Below are positions 31,770 to 43,009 of a stretch of 64,000 nt of DNA, in pieces. The notes beneath the pieces were generated by a model. That model worked only from the letters and a program-made list of their open reading frames with translations. It did not search any database and was not told where the DNA came from. Numbering within the stretch: the stretch's first letter is position 1; every line of letters begins with the position of its first letter. The DNA lies in contig NZ_BNDS01000002.1 of the NCBI RefSeq assembly GCF_014656545.1, positions 114,877 to 178,876 on the forward strand, read 5' to 3'. The position numbers and the translations under genes are program-made. This stretch comes from Neobacillus kokaensis. Lineage in GTDB: Bacteria; Bacillota; Bacilli; Bacillales; Cytobacillaceae.

Positions 31770-33521
31770 TTAATTGTTTTCTTCATAAAGCATTTTTACC
31801 ATATCCGCAAATAATAGATTAACGCCGCCTTCATTGTCTGGAACGTCCAAATTCACTGTAACTAACGCATATTTAGGCTGCTTATAGGGGAAATAACCGG
31901 CAAACCACTTATTATGCAGTTGTTTACCATTTAAAAATTTTCCGGTTTCAGCAGTACCGGACTTTCCGGCAACCTCATAAGGCAGTTCCTTGAACCATCT
32001 GCCTGTCCCGTTTGGGTTCAGTACAACCTCACGTAATAACTTTTGCAGTTTCATTGCTGTATACGGAGAAATGATATCGCCTTTAAGATTCTTTTTAGAA
32101 AAATCAGCCATGGTTGTACCATTTTTATATTCGATCTTGGATACAACACTGACCATTTCCTTTTGACCGCCTCTGGCAATTGTCGCCATCATATTTGCCA
32201 CCGCCAAAGGGGTAGCCCGTACTTCATGCTGGCCAATTCCTGACATAGCTGCAAAGTTCGCATCATGACGTGCCTCATCCGAAATAAACACTCTGCCTTT
32301 ATCCTCATCCGGCAATTGTTTAAAATCACTCGTATGATAAATATCTCCCTGCCAGCCGACGGAATCGATAAGTGATAACTTGGATGCAGTTTGTTCTAAA
32401 GCATTTAGATTCATTTTTTGCAGTTCTTTGGCCAATTCACCGAAGGTTCTGTTGCAGCTTCTGGCAAAGCTTTCGGTAATATTCAGCATTCCATAATCGT
32501 ATTTTAGTTCAGGCTTTCCATTGATTTTCTTACTGCAATTATATAGCCGATTAGGATTATCCAAATTCTGTTCAATGGCAGCGGCAGCAACAACTGTTTT
32601 AAAAACAGAACCTACGATCTGCTGCTTTACCATTTGGTTACTGATTCCAATTCCATCATATGGGGCCTTTTTATTAATTGCTGGTCTTGAAACAAGTGCC
32701 AGCACACTATTATCCTGTAAATCAAGGAGAACTAGTCCTCCCTTTCGGATTTGATACTGATCAACTAAATTTTCCGCCCTTTGCTGAAGTGTTTTATCAA
32801 TCGTCGTTCGGATATTGACCGGATAAAAAGGATTTGCAGGGTCAACATACTTTACATTAATACCAAATAACGGAGCACCGCCGCCATCGACATGATATAC
32901 AAGCTTCGATTTCCCCTCTGGGAGCAGAAATTCATCAAAGCTTTCTTCAAGCCCCGATACACCAATTAACGTTTTTTCTGAAAGCTCTTTGTCAGGATAA
33001 CGCTTTTTTAATTCTTCGGCATTCTCACCCGTTAAGCCCAGCAGCTGCTCGGCTGGTACCTCTGTCCGTTCAAATTTTTTCTCAACGGCAAATACCCCAG
33101 GGATTTTTAATCCGTTTATTCTATCCATTTGAAAACTGCTTAATTCAACAGGATCCGGTTCACCGTAAGCAAAGGGTTTTTTAGCAGTTTCGATGGAAGT
33201 CAGCAATGAATCTTTAGGGATTCGAGTAATCTCAGCAACACTTTCAACATCCCAATCCATTTTTTTTAAAAACGGAAATAACACAAGGACTGTTGCCTTT
33301 TTATGTGTAAGCGGGTCGCCGCTTCGATCTAAGAAATTTCCTCTGCCATTATCAATCACCAATTCCTGTGTCCTTTGCTTTACGCTTTCTTCGAGCAGAT
33401 TCACATTGTGTTTTGAAAATGCCTCTGTTTTAAATAATTGAATTTGCATCAGCCTTGCCAATAGTAGCATAAAACAAACTATACCTATAAATAGTAAGCC
33501 AAGCGTTCGTCTCTTCCACAT
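31770..33521 (-). CDS. pbpI: Class B penicillin-binding protein (PbpI/transpeptidase)
   Basis: A 583-residue PBP with one N-terminal membrane anchor (LGLLFIGIVCFMLLLARLM), a dimerisation domain and a transpeptidase domain. The SxxK motif is GSVFKTV, the SxN motif is RSCNRTF and the KTG-type box reads KSGTAETG. It crosslinks peptidoglycan. ATG at 33521 is preferred over GTG at 33530. The ribosome binding site lies within the 3' arm of the greA terminator hairpin. Confidence 0.9.
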   Translation of the reverse strand: MWKRRTLGLLFIGIVCFMLLLARLMQIQLFKTEAFSKHNVNLLEESVKQRTQELVIDNGRGNFLDRSGDPLTHKKATVLVLFPFLKKMDWDVESVAEITRIPKDSLLTSIETAKKPFAYGEPDPVELSSFQMDRINGLKIPGVFAVEKKFERTEVPAEQLLGLTGENAEELKKRYPDKELSEKTLIGVSGLEESFDEFLLPEGKSKLVYHVDGGGAPLFGINVKYVDPANPFYPVNIRTTIDKTLQQRAENLVDQYQIRKGGLVLLDLQDNSVLALVSRPAINKKAPYDGIGISNQMVKQQIVGSVFKTVVAAAAIEQNLDNPNRLYNCSKKINGKPELKYDYGMLNITESFARSCNRTFGELAKELQKMNLNALEQTASKLSLIDSVGWQGDIYHTSDFKQLPDEDKGRVFISDEARHDANFAAMSGIGQHEVRATPLAVANMMATIARGGQKEMVSVVSKIEYKNGTTMADFSKKNLKGDIISPYTAMKLQKLLREVVLNPNGTGRWFKELPYEVAGKSGTAETGKFLNGKQLHNKWFAGYFPYKQPKYALVTVNLDVPDNEGGVNLLFADMVKMLYEENN

Positions 33522-33528
33522 AAAAAAC

Positions 33529-33553
33529 ACCTCGTCAAAAGTTTTGACGAGGT
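33529..33553 (-). terminator. greA terminator overlapping the pbpI ribosome binding site
   Basis: ACCTCGTCAAAA and TTTTGACGAGGT form a 12-bp stem with a T-run that ends at the pbpI ATG. The GAGG in the 3' arm is also the pbpI Shine-Dalgarno. Confidence 0.8.
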
Positions 33554-33577
33554 TTCAGATTTTCAAACTTTAAACCA

Positions 33578-34054
33578 TTATTTAATTGAAATAATACGGA
33601 CGTTCATTTCTCCGCCCGGGGTTTGGACAGATACTTGATCGCCCACCTTTTTGCCAATAAGACTTTTGGCAATAGGAGAATCGTTTGAAATCTTACCTTC
33701 AAATGGGTCTGCTTCAGCGGAGCCGACAATCGAATAAGTCTCTTCCTCACCATTAGGAAGTTCAATAAATGTTACAGAGCTGCCTAATGAAACAGAGTCT
33801 CCAGCAAGTTCACCTTCCGCAATAATCTTGGCATTGCGGATCATGTTCTCGATTGTAGTAATTCTACCTTCTACAAATGCCTGTTCTTCTTTCGCAGAAT
33901 CATACTCAGAGTTCTCAGATAAATCGCCAAAGCTTCTGGCAATTTTAATTCTTTCCACTACCTCTTTACGTTTAACCGTTTTTAAAAATTCGAGCTCCTG
34001 CTCAAGTTTTTCTTTTCCCGCCTGTGTCATTGGAAATACTTTTTCTGTAGCCAA
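33578..34054 (-). CDS. greA: Transcription elongation factor GreA
   Basis: A 158-residue protein that restarts backtracked RNA polymerase. The N-terminal coiled coil ([21 protein letters not shown]...[18 protein letters not shown]) carries the acidic tip; the C-terminal FKBP-like domain ends [20 protein letters not shown] start is chosen because AAGGAG lies 8 nt upstream and it fits the family's ATEKVFPMT start. Confidence 0.96.
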   Translation of the reverse strand: MATEKVFPMTQAGKEKLEQELEFLKTVKRKEVVERIKIARSFGDLSENSEYDSAKEEQAFVEGRITTIENMIRNAKIIAEGELAGDSVSLGSSVTFIELPNGEEETYSIVGSAEADPFEGKISNDSPIAKSLIGKKVGDQVSVQTPGGEMNVRIISIK

Positions 34055-34148
34055 AACCCTCACTCCTTCTAGTCTTCACAATCCCCCGACAGATTGTGTA
34101 TGTGGTTATTTATGTAAAATTCACATGCCGCTTGGCATAATACATAGT

Positions 34149-34172
34149 GCGCGTCCTTGTAACAGGGCGCGC
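34149..34172 (-). terminator. Possible terminator between udk and greA
   Basis: GCGCGTCC pairs with GGGCGCGC (one G.U/mismatch). There is no clear T-tract, so this is weak. Confidence 0.35.
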
Positions 34173-34224
34173 AGCTATTGTTCATCCATTCAGGATTCTT
34201 TTTTGCTATTCTTTTGCTATTGTT

Positions 34225-34857
34225 TCATAAAATTGACTTTTGTTCAAGAATTGTTTGAATTTTTGTCACCATTAAATCAATAGCAACATGGTTTTGACCA
34301 CCCTCAGGGATAATAATATCAGCATAACGCTTCGTCGGTTCAATAAATTGATTATGCATCGGTCTTACAACATTTGTATACTGATCAATAACAGAATCGA
34401 AGCTCCGGCCGCGTTCCTTAATATCACGGGTCATACGGCGGATAATTCTAATATCGGCATCCGTATCGACAAATACCTTAATATCCATTAAATTTCTAAG
34501 GCGCTCATCCTCAAGTACTAAAATTCCTTCTAGGATAATGACTTCCTTTGGCACAACATGGATAACTTGATCCGAACGAGTATGAAGAGTATAGTCATAT
34601 ACCGGTTTGTCAATCGGTTCATAGCGCAAAAGCTTCTCAAGATGTTCAATCAATAAAGTATTATCAAACGCCAATGGGTGATCATAATTCGTTTTTAAAC
34701 GCTCCTCAAATGGCAAGTGACTTTGATCCTTATAATAGTAATCCTGCTCGATGACTAAAATGGAATGACCTTTAAAGCTTTCATAAATAGCTTTTGTCAC
34801 ACTTGTTTTTCCAGAACCGGAGCCGCCGGTTACACCAATAACAACCGGTTTTCGCAT
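34225..34857 (-). CDS. udk: Uridine kinase
   Basis: A 210-residue P-loop kinase that phosphorylates uridine and cytidine for pyrimidine salvage. Walker A is [13 protein letters not shown] (about 8-20), and the DHPLAFDN and YDYTLHTR segments bind substrate. Four bp downstream of trhP2. Confidence 0.96.
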   Translation of the reverse strand: MRKPVVIGVTGGSGSGKTSVTKAIYESFKGHSILVIEQDYYYKDQSHLPFEERLKTNYDHPLAFDNTLLIEHLEKLLRYEPIDKPVYDYTLHTRSDQVIHVVPKEVIILEGILVLEDERLRNLMDIKVFVDTDADIRIIRRMTRDIKERGRSFDSVIDQYTNVVRPMHNQFIEPTKRYADIIIPEGGQNHVAIDLMVTKIQTILEQKSIL

Positions 34858-34861
34858 AACG

Positions 34862-36133
34862 CTAGTTCTCCTTCCGCATCATGTTGTTCGGATAAACCGG
34901 TTTGTCCAGCTTAAATTGCACGATTTGCAGCGGATGTCTAGCCGCATCAAGTTCGTTCCCTTTTTCATCCCAAATTTTATCAATCACATGGGTGAAGTTT
35001 TCAATTTCTGGCCCAAAGAATTCAACCTCGTCTCCTGGTCTGAAATGGTTTCTCTGCTGCAGCGTAACCATTTGTGTTTCTTCGTTATAATCTAATATAA
35101 GACCAATAAATTCAAAACTTGTCTTCTTGCTATGATTACCAAACATCTGCTCTTTATACCCAGGAACGCCTTCAAAAAATGCCGGTGCTGTTTCCCGGTT
35201 AGCGCATTTATCCAGTTCCTCAAGCCATTCTTGTTTAATAACAAAATTGTCAGGATCCGCACAGTAGGCATCAATAACCTTTCGATATACACTGACAACT
35301 GTTGCAATATAGTGAATGGATTTCATCCGTCCTTCAATTTTTAAGCTGTCGATGCCAATCTCAATCATCTTTGGAATGGATTGAATTAGGTTAAGGTCCT
35401 TAGGACTCATGGCAAATGGGGAATCACTCTCTTTGAATAAAGGCACCTCATTTTTACTGCCCTCTATACTATAAAGATCATAATCCCAGCGGCATGACTG
35501 ACAGCAGCCGCCTCGGTTTGAGTCACGCGCTGTCATATGGTTACTTAACGTACAACGGCCAGAATAGGCAATACACATAGCCCCGTGGATAAAGGTTTCA
35601 ATTTCAATATCTACCTTTTCCTTCATTTCGCGAATCTCTTCAGCACTTGTCTCACGGGCTAAGACGACGCGCTCCAAACCTTCTTCCTTCCAAAACTGGA
35701 CAGCCTTCCAGTTTGATAGGGACTGTTGTGTACTTAAATGCACTTCGATTTCTGGAGCAATTCTGCGGCATGTTTCAATAATGAGCGGGTCAGCAACAAT
35801 GATACCTGCAACTCCTGCCTCTTTCAAGCCATGTAAGTATTCTTCTAACCCTGGAATATTTTCATTATGGGCATAAATATTTGTTGTCACATAAATTTTG
35901 GCGCCGTATTTTGCAGCAAACTCAACGCCTTCTTTCATTTCTTCATGCGTAAAGTTATCAGCATTGGAACGAAGTCCATATTCCTGTCCTCCGATAAAAA
36001 CTGCATCGGCACCATATTGAACGGCAATTTTTAATTTTTCAAGGTTACCTGCTGGCGCAAGGAGTTCCGGCTTCTTCACAATGACACGTTTTCCATCAAT
36101 GATTTCAGAAATCTTATCTTTAACAGTATTCAT
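34862..36133 (-). CDS. trhP2: tRNA 5-hydroxyuridine synthesis protein TrhP2 (peptidase U32 family)
   Basis: A 423-residue U32-family protein. The signature [20 protein letters not shown] contains the conserved cysteines; CCQSCRW adds further ones that can hold an Fe-S cluster. With TrhP1 it hydroxylates U34 of certain tRNAs using prephenate. B. subtilis name YrrO. The C-terminal extension (FIGLILDY...[12 protein letters not shown]) is a beta-barrel. It follows trhP1 by 17 bp. Confidence 0.93.
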   Translation of the reverse strand: MNTVKDKISEIIDGKRVIVKKPELLAPAGNLEKLKIAVQYGADAVFIGGQEYGLRSNADNFTHEEMKEGVEFAAKYGAKIYVTTNIYAHNENIPGLEEYLHGLKEAGVAGIIVADPLIIETCRRIAPEIEVHLSTQQSLSNWKAVQFWKEEGLERVVLARETSAEEIREMKEKVDIEIETFIHGAMCIAYSGRCTLSNHMTARDSNRGGCCQSCRWDYDLYSIEGSKNEVPLFKESDSPFAMSPKDLNLIQSIPKMIEIGIDSLKIEGRMKSIHYIATVVSVYRKVIDAYCADPDNFVIKQEWLEELDKCANRETAPAFFEGVPGYKEQMFGNHSKKTSFEFIGLILDYNEETQMVTLQQRNHFRPGDEVEFFGPEIENFTHVIDKIWDEKGNELDAARHPLQIVQFKLDKPVYPNNMMRKEN

Positions 36134-36150
36134 GATTGAACTCCTCCTTT

Positions 36151-37080
36151 TTAGTAAACTGTTTCTTTAAAATAGAATCCAGTATCCAGCGGACGATTGG
36201 CTGGCTGAATTTCCTCAATCGCTTCTAGCAGCTCGTCCTTTTTATCTTCATAAAGATCCGGGTCAGCAAAATATAAATCAATTGCCTTACGATAAATTTT
36301 TGTTACAGCAATAATATATTCAGGGCTCTTTAAGATTCCATCGATTTTAAAGGAATCAACGCCTGCCTCTAACATCTCCTGGAGCTCATCAATGATACAA
36401 ATATCATTTGGGCTCATAATATGAGTGCCGTTTTCATCTTCAAAAATAGGATATTTATTTTCTCGCTCTTTATCGTGAAGGAACATATTCTTTTGCTGTT
36501 TGCGGTTTTCAATTTCCATAACTTTCCCTTGGTATTCAAAATAATGACCAAGCAAAGACCGCTTAGACTGAAACATACAGCTCATTCCATGCACCTGTAC
36601 TTCAATTTCCACTTCTGCCTTTTCTTTTATTTCAACAATAGCATCCATATTCACTTCACGGGCAAGAACTGCTCTTTTAGCACCTTTTTTGCCCCAATAA
36701 TTGCAAGTATACCAGTTCGTGCCCGTAGTTTCCGTACTCCAATGAAGTTTCATATCTGGTGCAGCTTCTCTTGCTGCCATTAATACCGCAGGGTCGCCAA
36801 AAATGACGGCATCCGCTTTCGCATCAGAAACAAAACGAATATAATCAGCTAACTCATCTATTTTTTCATTATGAAAAATGGCATTCATTGCAACATAAAC
36901 CTTTTTACCTTTTGAATGGGCAAGTTCAATTGCATTTTTAACAGCATTACGGTTAAATTCACCGGCAAGCCGTAAACCATATCTTTGTTCTCCGATTACG
37001 AAGGCATCTGCCCCTGCTTCAGCTAATGGCAAAATATCTTCAAATGACGTCGGTGTCACAAGTAATTCAGTCTTTGTCAT
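36151..37080 (-). CDS. trhP1: tRNA 5-hydroxyuridine synthesis protein TrhP1 (peptidase U32 family)
   Basis: A 309-residue U32 protein with the TIM-barrel start TELLVTPTSFEDILPLAEAGADAFVIGEQRYGLR. Only one cysteine remains in the signature (VHGMSCMFQSKRS), as expected for this shorter partner of TrhP2. B. subtilis name YrrN. It overlaps trmR by 4 bp. Confidence 0.92.
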   Translation of the reverse strand: MTKTELLVTPTSFEDILPLAEAGADAFVIGEQRYGLRLAGEFNRNAVKNAIELAHSKGKKVYVAMNAIFHNEKIDELADYIRFVSDAKADAVIFGDPAVLMAAREAAPDMKLHWSTETTGTNWYTCNYWGKKGAKRAVLAREVNMDAIVEIKEKAEVEIEVQVHGMSCMFQSKRSLLGHYFEYQGKVMEIENRKQQKNMFLHDKERENKYPIFEDENGTHIMSPNDICIIDELQEMLEAGVDSFKIDGILKSPEYIIAVTKIYRKAIDLYFADPDLYEDKKDELLEAIEEIQPANRPLDTGFYFKETVY

Positions 37081-37727
37081 TTCCTCTCACCTCTTTTTTT
37101 ACTTACGGCAACTCCGTCTCCTACGGGAAGGATGATAGAATCAAAATCAGGATGATCCATTAACCAGCGGTTGAATTCATCAATTTTTTTCACAAGGTTA
37201 CGGGTTCTTTTTGATTCAATCTCCTGCTCAGCAACAAGTCCCTTAAATAAAACATTGTCTGTAATAATCATTCCGCCATCACCAAGGCAGTTAGAATAAA
37301 TCTCAAAGAACTTTCTGTATTGCCCCTTTGCTGCATCAATAAAAATCGCATCGAACGGCCCATGGCTGCTGACTGTATCGACAACCTCAAGTGCATCCCC
37401 TTCAATAAGGGTGATTTGCCTTTCAAGTCCCGAACGATGGAAAAAATCTTTTGCCAATGGAATACGTTCAGGATCTCGTTCAATCGTAACAATGTGGGCA
37501 TCTGGAATTGTCGTTGCCATCCGTAAAGCGGAATAACCAATGGCTGTCCCCACTTCAAGAATTCTTTTCGAGCGATGAATACGAAGCAGCTGCAGCATTG
37601 TCTCTATGCCGGCAAGTTCCATGATAGGGACACTATGAATCACAGCAAACTGCTCCATTTCCATTAACAATGGATTCCGCTCGTGAATTAATTCCTCAAT
37701 ATATAAATGCAGCTTCTCATTTAACAA
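37077..37727 (-). CDS. trmR: tRNA 5-hydroxyuridine methyltransferase TrmR
   Basis: A 216-residue O-methyltransferase with the SAM motif ILEVGTAIGYSAL (about 55-67), an acidic VTIERD loop and a metal-binding IFIDAAKGQYR motif. In B. subtilis (YrrM) it methylates ho5U34 to mo5U34. It heads the trmR-trhP1-trhP2-udk-greA run. Confidence 0.93.
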   Translation of the reverse strand: MLNEKLHLYIEELIHERNPLLMEMEQFAVIHSVPIMELAGIETMLQLLRIHRSKRILEVGTAIGYSALRMATTIPDAHIVTIERDPERIPLAKDFFHRSGLERQITLIEGDALEVVDTVSSHGPFDAIFIDAAKGQYRKFFEIYSNCLGDGGMIITDNVLFKGLVAEQEIESKRTRNLVKKIDEFNRWLMDHPDFDSIILPVGDGVAVSKKRGERK

Positions 37728-37930
37728 GCTGCGTCACCTCAATCCTTTTAAAACAATTCTTACCAAAATAATGATGCTTAGACATGAAAAAAATAGCGTT
37801 CACAAAAAAGACGTGCCGAAAATTGTCTGGCCCGATCTGTTTTAAGGCAAAAACCGCCATAAAACTTGCTTACTGTGAGTTACGCTATAGAACATGTATA
37901 AAACACTCGAACTATTTTACCATAAAAAAT

Positions 37931-37952
37931 GAGGGAATGCGACAATTCCCTC
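37931..37952 (-). terminator. Terminator of mltG
   Basis: GAGGGAAT/AATTCCCTC stem followed by ATTTTTTATG on the minus strand, 14 bp after the mltG stop. Confidence 0.75.
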
Positions 37953-37965
37953 AAGTTGTTTTCGA

Positions 37966-39090
37966 TTATTTTTTATTGGAAATATGTTTAGCTTTTTCAT
38001 TATTGTGCTCAGCTAACGTTTTTGTAAAAATAATCGTACCATCAGCTGCTGCTAAGAAATAATAATAATCGGATTTTTCCGGTTCAAGTGCAGCCTCAAT
38101 GGAAATTTTCCCGGCGTTGGCAATCGGGCCAGGAGGCAAACCTTTGTGTTTATACGTATTATATGGTGAATTCACCTCTAAATCCTTATAATACACCTTT
38201 TGTTTATGTTTCCCTTGAGCATATAGCACTGTAGGGTCTGTCTGCAGCGGCATTCCCTTTTTTATTCGATTATAGAACACACTTGAAATCATTTTACGGT
38301 CAGCTTTTACCGTAGCTTCTTCTTCAATTAAAGAAGCCATCGTTAGCAACTGATGATTGGAGAGCTTCTTCGCTGTCCTTTCCTCTGAATAATTTGAAAG
38401 GACATCCTGTGTTTTTTCAAGCATGACGTTAACCATTTCTTCGACCGATGGATTTTTCTTATAAAATGAATAGGTTGCCGGATATAAATACCCTTCTAGC
38501 GGATACTTCACTTGAGAATTTAGTATTTCATTTGTTAACATATTGGGATATTTCGCCATGAACCCTTTCACAAATGCCTCATCATTTAATTGTTTAAGCA
38601 CATCAGCTTCTTTTTGTTTTGTCTCTTTTGCCATTATAGCTGCGATTTCTTTCAGCTGTTTTCCTTCAGGAATCGTCATTTTAACAGCTGCCTGCGCCAG
38701 CACCTTTCCCGTTTTTAGACGGCTGACTATTTCAGGTATATCCATAGCTGGACTTAATTCGTAAACTCCAGCCATAAATCCGCCTTCATTTTTAAGCTTT
38801 ACATAGTATTTAAATACCTTCGCATTCTTAATAATGCCATGGGACTCGAGTGTTTCTCCAATCCCCGTTACGGATGAACCAATCGGGATATCAACTTTTT
38901 TCTGAATCTTACTATTTGGATCAATTGGATTAAGTGCTGATTTTATATAAAGATATCCTCCGCCGCCAATAATTACAATAAATAATACCAGTAAGATAAA
39001 AATTGTTAATACTATTTTTCTAACAATCCTTGCTTCTTTTTGTGATTCGAGCATTTTTTGCCTAATGATATCTTTTTTATCTGTTGCCAT
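37966..39090 (-). CDS. mltG: Endolytic murein transglycosylase MltG
   Basis: A 374-residue YceG-domain protein. One transmembrane helix (about residues 25-50: IVLTIFILLVLFIVIIGGGGYLY) anchors it; a LysM-like subdomain follows and the catalytic region has the glutamate in TMASLIEEEATVKADRKMISSVFYNR and the LQTDPTVLYA motif. It cuts nascent glycan strands and so ends elongation. B. subtilis YrrL. Confidence 0.94.
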   Translation of the reverse strand: MATDKKDIIRQKMLESQKEARIVRKIVLTIFILLVLFIVIIGGGGYLYIKSALNPIDPNSKIQKKVDIPIGSSVTGIGETLESHGIIKNAKVFKYYVKLKNEGGFMAGVYELSPAMDIPEIVSRLKTGKVLAQAAVKMTIPEGKQLKEIAAIMAKETKQKEADVLKQLNDEAFVKGFMAKYPNMLTNEILNSQVKYPLEGYLYPATYSFYKKNPSVEEMVNVMLEKTQDVLSNYSEERTAKKLSNHQLLTMASLIEEEATVKADRKMISSVFYNRIKKGMPLQTDPTVLYAQGKHKQKVYYKDLEVNSPYNTYKHKGLPPGPIANAGKISIEAALEPEKSDYYYFLAAADGTIIFTKTLAEHNNEKAKHISNKK

Positions 39091-39240
39091 TATACTCCCC
39101 CTTCCCCATTGCGCTCCGAAAGCATAGGGTATTTCATGCCTATAATTAAGAATATCTATAATTTTCGCATCGTAATTATTTCAGCATATAGAGAGAAAAA
39201 TGTCAATTTTACATGTATTTTGTCTGAAAAACTAAAAAAA

Positions 39241-39267
39241 GAACCGGCTGTTGTTGTAAACCGGTTC
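39241..39267 (-). terminator. Terminator of the alaS-yrzB operon
   Basis: GAACCGG/CCGGTTC stem followed by eight T residues on the minus strand, just after the yrzB stop. Confidence 0.85.
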
Positions 39268-39275
39268 CTTTTGCG

Positions 39276-39587
39276 TTATTCGCCTTCTTCGTCATCTAAG
39301 AAAGTATTAAATACCTCTTCGACCATATCCCATTCTTCATCGGATTCAATTGGCATCAGTTCTCCAAAACCGCCTTCTTCCGTAGGAATATAGGAATAAG
39401 CATGTACTTCACCATCATCATCATCTTCATCATCTTCTGAAGCGCCTACAGGATAAAACAATACATAAGACTTTTCAAATTCATCGGAATCAAATGTTAA
39501 AAGGATTTCAAATAATTCTTCGTCGCCATTATCATTTACTAGTGTGATATAGCGGTCTTCATCAGTGTGATTATGTTCTTTCGTCAT
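39276..39587 (-). CDS. yrzB: DUF1292 protein YrzB
   Basis: A 103-residue highly acidic protein with the DUF1292 pattern (YITLVNDNGDEELFEILLTFDSDEFEKSYVLFYP). The C-terminus is Asp/Glu rich. Function unknown; it always follows ruvX in bacilli. Confidence 0.93.
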   Translation of the reverse strand: MTKEHNHTDEDRYITLVNDNGDEELFEILLTFDSDEFEKSYVLFYPVGASEDDEDDDDGEVHAYSYIPTEEGGFGELMPIESDEEWDMVEEVFNTFLDDEEGE

Positions 39588-39599
39588 TTTTCCACCTCA

Positions 39600-40016
39600 T
39601 TATTTTTTGCTGTCAAGATAACCTTGGAGAATCAGCACGGCTGCCATTTTGTCGATTACTTTTTTCCTTTTTTTACGACTTAAATCAGCTTCCAGCAAGA
39701 TTCTCTCTGCTGCCATGGTTGTAAGCCGCTCGTCCCACAATACAGCTGGAACACTAAACCGCTGTTCAATCTCCGCTGCATATGCTTGGCTGGCTTCGCC
39801 TCGCGGTCCGATTGTACCGTTCATATTTTTGGGCAAACCAACGACAACTTGACTAACTTGATACTCTTTTATTAATTGACCAATTTCCTCAAAACCAAAC
39901 TCCTGCTTCTCTTCATTAATATGGAGTGTTTTGAGACCCTGTGCTGTCCATCCCAGCTCATCGCTAAGGGCAACACCTACTGTTTTAGAACCGACATCAA
40001 GACCCATTGCACGCAT
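39600..40016 (-). CDS. ruvX: Holliday junction resolvase RuvX / pre-16S rRNA nuclease YqgF
   Basis: A 138-residue RNase H-fold nuclease. [19 protein letters not shown] carries the first aspartate (about residue 7) and [11 protein letters not shown] the downstream acidic residue. The family is tied to 16S rRNA 5' end processing and to DNA junction resolution. B. subtilis YrrK. Confidence 0.93.
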   Translation of the reverse strand: MRAMGLDVGSKTVGVALSDELGWTAQGLKTLHINEEKQEFGFEEIGQLIKEYQVSQVVVGLPKNMNGTIGPRGEASQAYAAEIEQRFSVPAVLWDERLTTMAAERILLEADLSRKKRKKVIDKMAAVLILQGYLDSKK

Positions 40017-40019
40017 TTA

Positions 40020-40286
40020 TTAAACCTCTCGCTGCTGTCTAAGATAGGATTTTACTAATTCCTCGATGATTTCGTCACGTTCAAGCTTACGAATAATATT
40101 TCGGGCATCACGATGTCGAGGAATATACGCAGGGTCTCCTGATAAAAGGTAACCGACAATTTGGTTAATTGGATTGTACCCTTTTTCCTTTAACGCTTCG
40201 TAGACCTGGAAAAGAACATCATTTACGTCATGTTCAAAGGGTTCTTCAGGAAAATTAAATCTCATTGTTTTGTCAAATGAGCTCAT
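40020..40286 (-). CDS. yrzL: IreB family regulatory phosphoprotein YrzL
   Basis: An 88-residue UPF0297 protein ([15 protein letters not shown] ... [37 protein letters not shown]). The Enterococcus homologue IreB is phosphorylated by the kinase IreK near its N-terminal threonine. It lies between alaS and ruvX as in all bacilli. Confidence 0.94.
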   Translation of the reverse strand: MSSFDKTMRFNFPEEPFEHDVNDVLFQVYEALKEKGYNPINQIVGYLLSGDPAYIPRHRDARNIIRKLERDEIIEELVKSYLRQQREV

Positions 40287-40341
40287 TAAAGTACACCTCG
40301 AATTGTAATAGTTACCTATATTTTACACTAATTTGTCGATA

Positions 40342-42981
40342 TTACAAACCAGATTTTACCCATTCATCGACATATTGCAGTGCGGATTCAAGTTTTTGTG
40401 GATCCTTCCCGCCTGCCTGTGCCATATCCGGACGACCGCCGCCGCCGCCGCCGCATTTAGCTGCAACTTCTTTTACTAGTTTACCGGCATGATAGCCTTT
40501 ATCAATTAAGTCCTTCGTTACTGCTGCAATAAGATTGACTTTTTCGTCATGAACGCTGCCTAGAACTATTACAGCCGAGCCTAATTTTTGTTTCAAGTCA
40601 TCTGCCATATTTCTTAAATTATTCATATCAGCGGCCTGAACCTTCGCTGCTAACACCGTTACACCGTTGATATCCTTTGCTTTAGAAACAAGACTGCCTG
40701 CTTCGATATTTCCAAGCTTCGCAGCAAGTGATTCATTTTCCCGTTGCAGCTGCTTTATTTCAGTAAGTAATCCATCAATACGGCTGATTACTTCTTTAGG
40801 ATTTGTTTTTAGCTTTTCAGCAGCATCCTTTAATAAATTGACCTGCTCATTTAATGCCTTGTATGCTGATTCTCCTGTTACTGCTTCAATCCGTCTTGTT
40901 CCGGCACCAATTCCGCCTTCAGATACGATTTTAAACAATCCAATTACAGATGTATTCGGTACATGACAGCCGCCGCATAATTCAAGGCTGTAATCCCCAA
41001 CTTTAACGACACGGACAATATCACCATACTTTTCACCGAAAAGCGCCATTGCTCCCATAGCTTTTGCCTCGGAAATTGGTTTTAAGCTGATATCTACCTC
41101 AATACTGCTCCAAATCTTCTCATTGACAATCTTTTCGATTTGCTCCAGTTCTTCAGGCTTAATTTGGCCAAAATGCGAGAAGTCAAATCGAAGACGATCA
41201 GGTTCGACAAGGGAACCAGCCTGGTTAACATGCTCTCCAAGAACGTCCTTTAATGCACGATGCAAAAGGTGGGTTGCTGTATGGTTTTTGATAATTTTTG
41301 CGCGGTTATCAACATCGACAGAAGCAATTACCTGCTGGCTTGTTTTTAATGTACCAGATTTAACCTCTACTTTATGCAGGTTTTGCCCGTTAGGCGCTTT
41401 TTGGACGTCCTTGACATATAGGCTGACACCTTCACCTTCAATTACACCATGGTCAGCAATTTGTCCGCCGCTTTCAGCGTAAAATGGTGTTACATCGAGC
41501 ATGATTTGTACTTCTTCTCCAAATAATGCTTCCGCTGCCAGCTCACCGTTTTTGATGATTGCAATTACAGTAGAAGTAGTCTTTAGTGCATCATAGCCGG
41601 TAAATTTGCTTGCTAAAGTAATATCTCTTAAAACACCTCCTTGGACCTGCATTGAATTTTCATCATGACGTGCAGCACGGGCACGCTCGCGCTGACCTTC
41701 CATTTCCTCTTCGAAACCTTCATGGTCAATTTGCATACCTGCCTCTTCGGCATACTCTTCTGTTAATTCTACTGGGAAACCATAGGTATCATACAGACGG
41801 AAAACATCCTCGCCACTAATGGTATCGCTGCCTTTTTCTTGTTCTTTCTTAATTACGCCAGCTAAAATCGCTAAGCCTTCATGAAGGGTTTCATGGAATC
41901 GCTCTTCTTCATTTTTAATGACCTTTTGGATAAAATCAGTTTTGTCTTTGACTTCTGGATAGAAATCTACCATGATTTCCCCTACAACAGGAACTAGCTC
42001 ATACATGAAAGGACGGTTAATATTAATTTGCTTTGCGTAACGGACTGCACGGCGAAGCAGACGTCTTAATACATAGCCGCGGCCTTCATTTGACGGCAGT
42101 GCCCCGTCACCAATTGCAAAAGCAACTGTCCGAATATGGTCAGCAATTACTTTAAATGCCACGTCAGTTTCTTTGTCTACCCCGTATTTTACCCCAGAGA
42201 TTTCTTCCGTTGCCCGGATAATCGGGATAAATAAATCAGTATCAAAGTTCGTTGGCACATTTTGAACAACTGAAGCCATCCGCTCTAAGCCCATCCCGGT
42301 ATCAATATTTTTCTTTGGCAGCGGTGTATATGTACCATCTGGATTATGATTAAATTGGGAAAATACTAAGTTCCATACTTCTAGATAGCGTTCATTTTCA
42401 CCGCCTGGATATAATTCCGGATCACTAGGATCATCGCCATATTCCGGACCACGGTCATAAAAGATCTCCGTATTCGGACCGCTTGGACCTTCGCCGATAT
42501 CCCAAAAGTTCCCTTCTAAACGGATAATCCGTTCCTCGGGAATGCCGATTGTATTATGCCAAATGTCATATGCTTCATGGTCTTCAGGATGAACGGTTAC
42601 AGACAGTAATTTCGGGTCCCAGCCAATCCATTTTTCATCGGTTAAAAATTCCCATGCCCACTCAATAGCTTCTTTTTTAAAATACTCACCAATGGAGAAG
42701 TTCCCAAGCATTTCGAAGAAGGTATGGTGACGCGCCGTTTTTCCGACATTTTCAATATCATTTGTCCGGATTGATTTTTGCGCATTGGTAATCCTTGGGT
42801 TCTCTGGCACAACACGGCCATCAAAATATTTTTTTAATGTTGCTACACCGCTGTTGATCCATAATAATGACGGGTCATCATGGGGAACAAGCGATGCGCT
42901 TGGTTCAATCTGGTGCCCTTTTTCTTCACTGAAAAATTGCAAAAACATTTTACGAATTTGTGATCCAGTTAAATTTTTCAT
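40342..42981 (-). CDS. alaS: Alanine--tRNA ligase
   Basis: An 879-residue class II synthetase. It has the [20 protein letters not shown] aminoacylation site, the editing-domain zinc motif ([11 protein letters not shown] with later CGGCHVPNT) and the C-Ala domain ending in a glycine run ([17 protein letters not shown]). The second of two ATGs is used, 7 nt after AGGAGG. It is preceded by a T-box leader and consensus promoter. Confidence 0.97.
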   Translation of the reverse strand: MKNLTGSQIRKMFLQFFSEEKGHQIEPSASLVPHDDPSLLWINSGVATLKKYFDGRVVPENPRITNAQKSIRTNDIENVGKTARHHTFFEMLGNFSIGEYFKKEAIEWAWEFLTDEKWIGWDPKLLSVTVHPEDHEAYDIWHNTIGIPEERIIRLEGNFWDIGEGPSGPNTEIFYDRGPEYGDDPSDPELYPGGENERYLEVWNLVFSQFNHNPDGTYTPLPKKNIDTGMGLERMASVVQNVPTNFDTDLFIPIIRATEEISGVKYGVDKETDVAFKVIADHIRTVAFAIGDGALPSNEGRGYVLRRLLRRAVRYAKQININRPFMYELVPVVGEIMVDFYPEVKDKTDFIQKVIKNEEERFHETLHEGLAILAGVIKKEQEKGSDTISGEDVFRLYDTYGFPVELTEEYAEEAGMQIDHEGFEEEMEGQRERARAARHDENSMQVQGGVLRDITLASKFTGYDALKTTSTVIAIIKNGELAAEALFGEEVQIMLDVTPFYAESGGQIADHGVIEGEGVSLYVKDVQKAPNGQNLHKVEVKSGTLKTSQQVIASVDVDNRAKIIKNHTATHLLHRALKDVLGEHVNQAGSLVEPDRLRFDFSHFGQIKPEELEQIEKIVNEKIWSSIEVDISLKPISEAKAMGAMALFGEKYGDIVRVVKVGDYSLELCGGCHVPNTSVIGLFKIVSEGGIGAGTRRIEAVTGESAYKALNEQVNLLKDAAEKLKTNPKEVISRIDGLLTEIKQLQRENESLAAKLGNIEAGSLVSKAKDINGVTVLAAKVQAADMNNLRNMADDLKQKLGSAVIVLGSVHDEKVNLIAAVTKDLIDKGYHAGKLVKEVAAKCGGGGGGRPDMAQAGGKDPQKLESALQYVDEWVKSGL

Positions 42982-43009
42982 CATTTAGCCTCCTTATTTT
43001 CTAAAAAAG

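Noticed and set aside
37784..38062. 92-codon plus-strand frame between trmR and mltG
   Set aside because: It runs antisense into the mltG 3' end, crosses its terminator and has no ribosome binding site.
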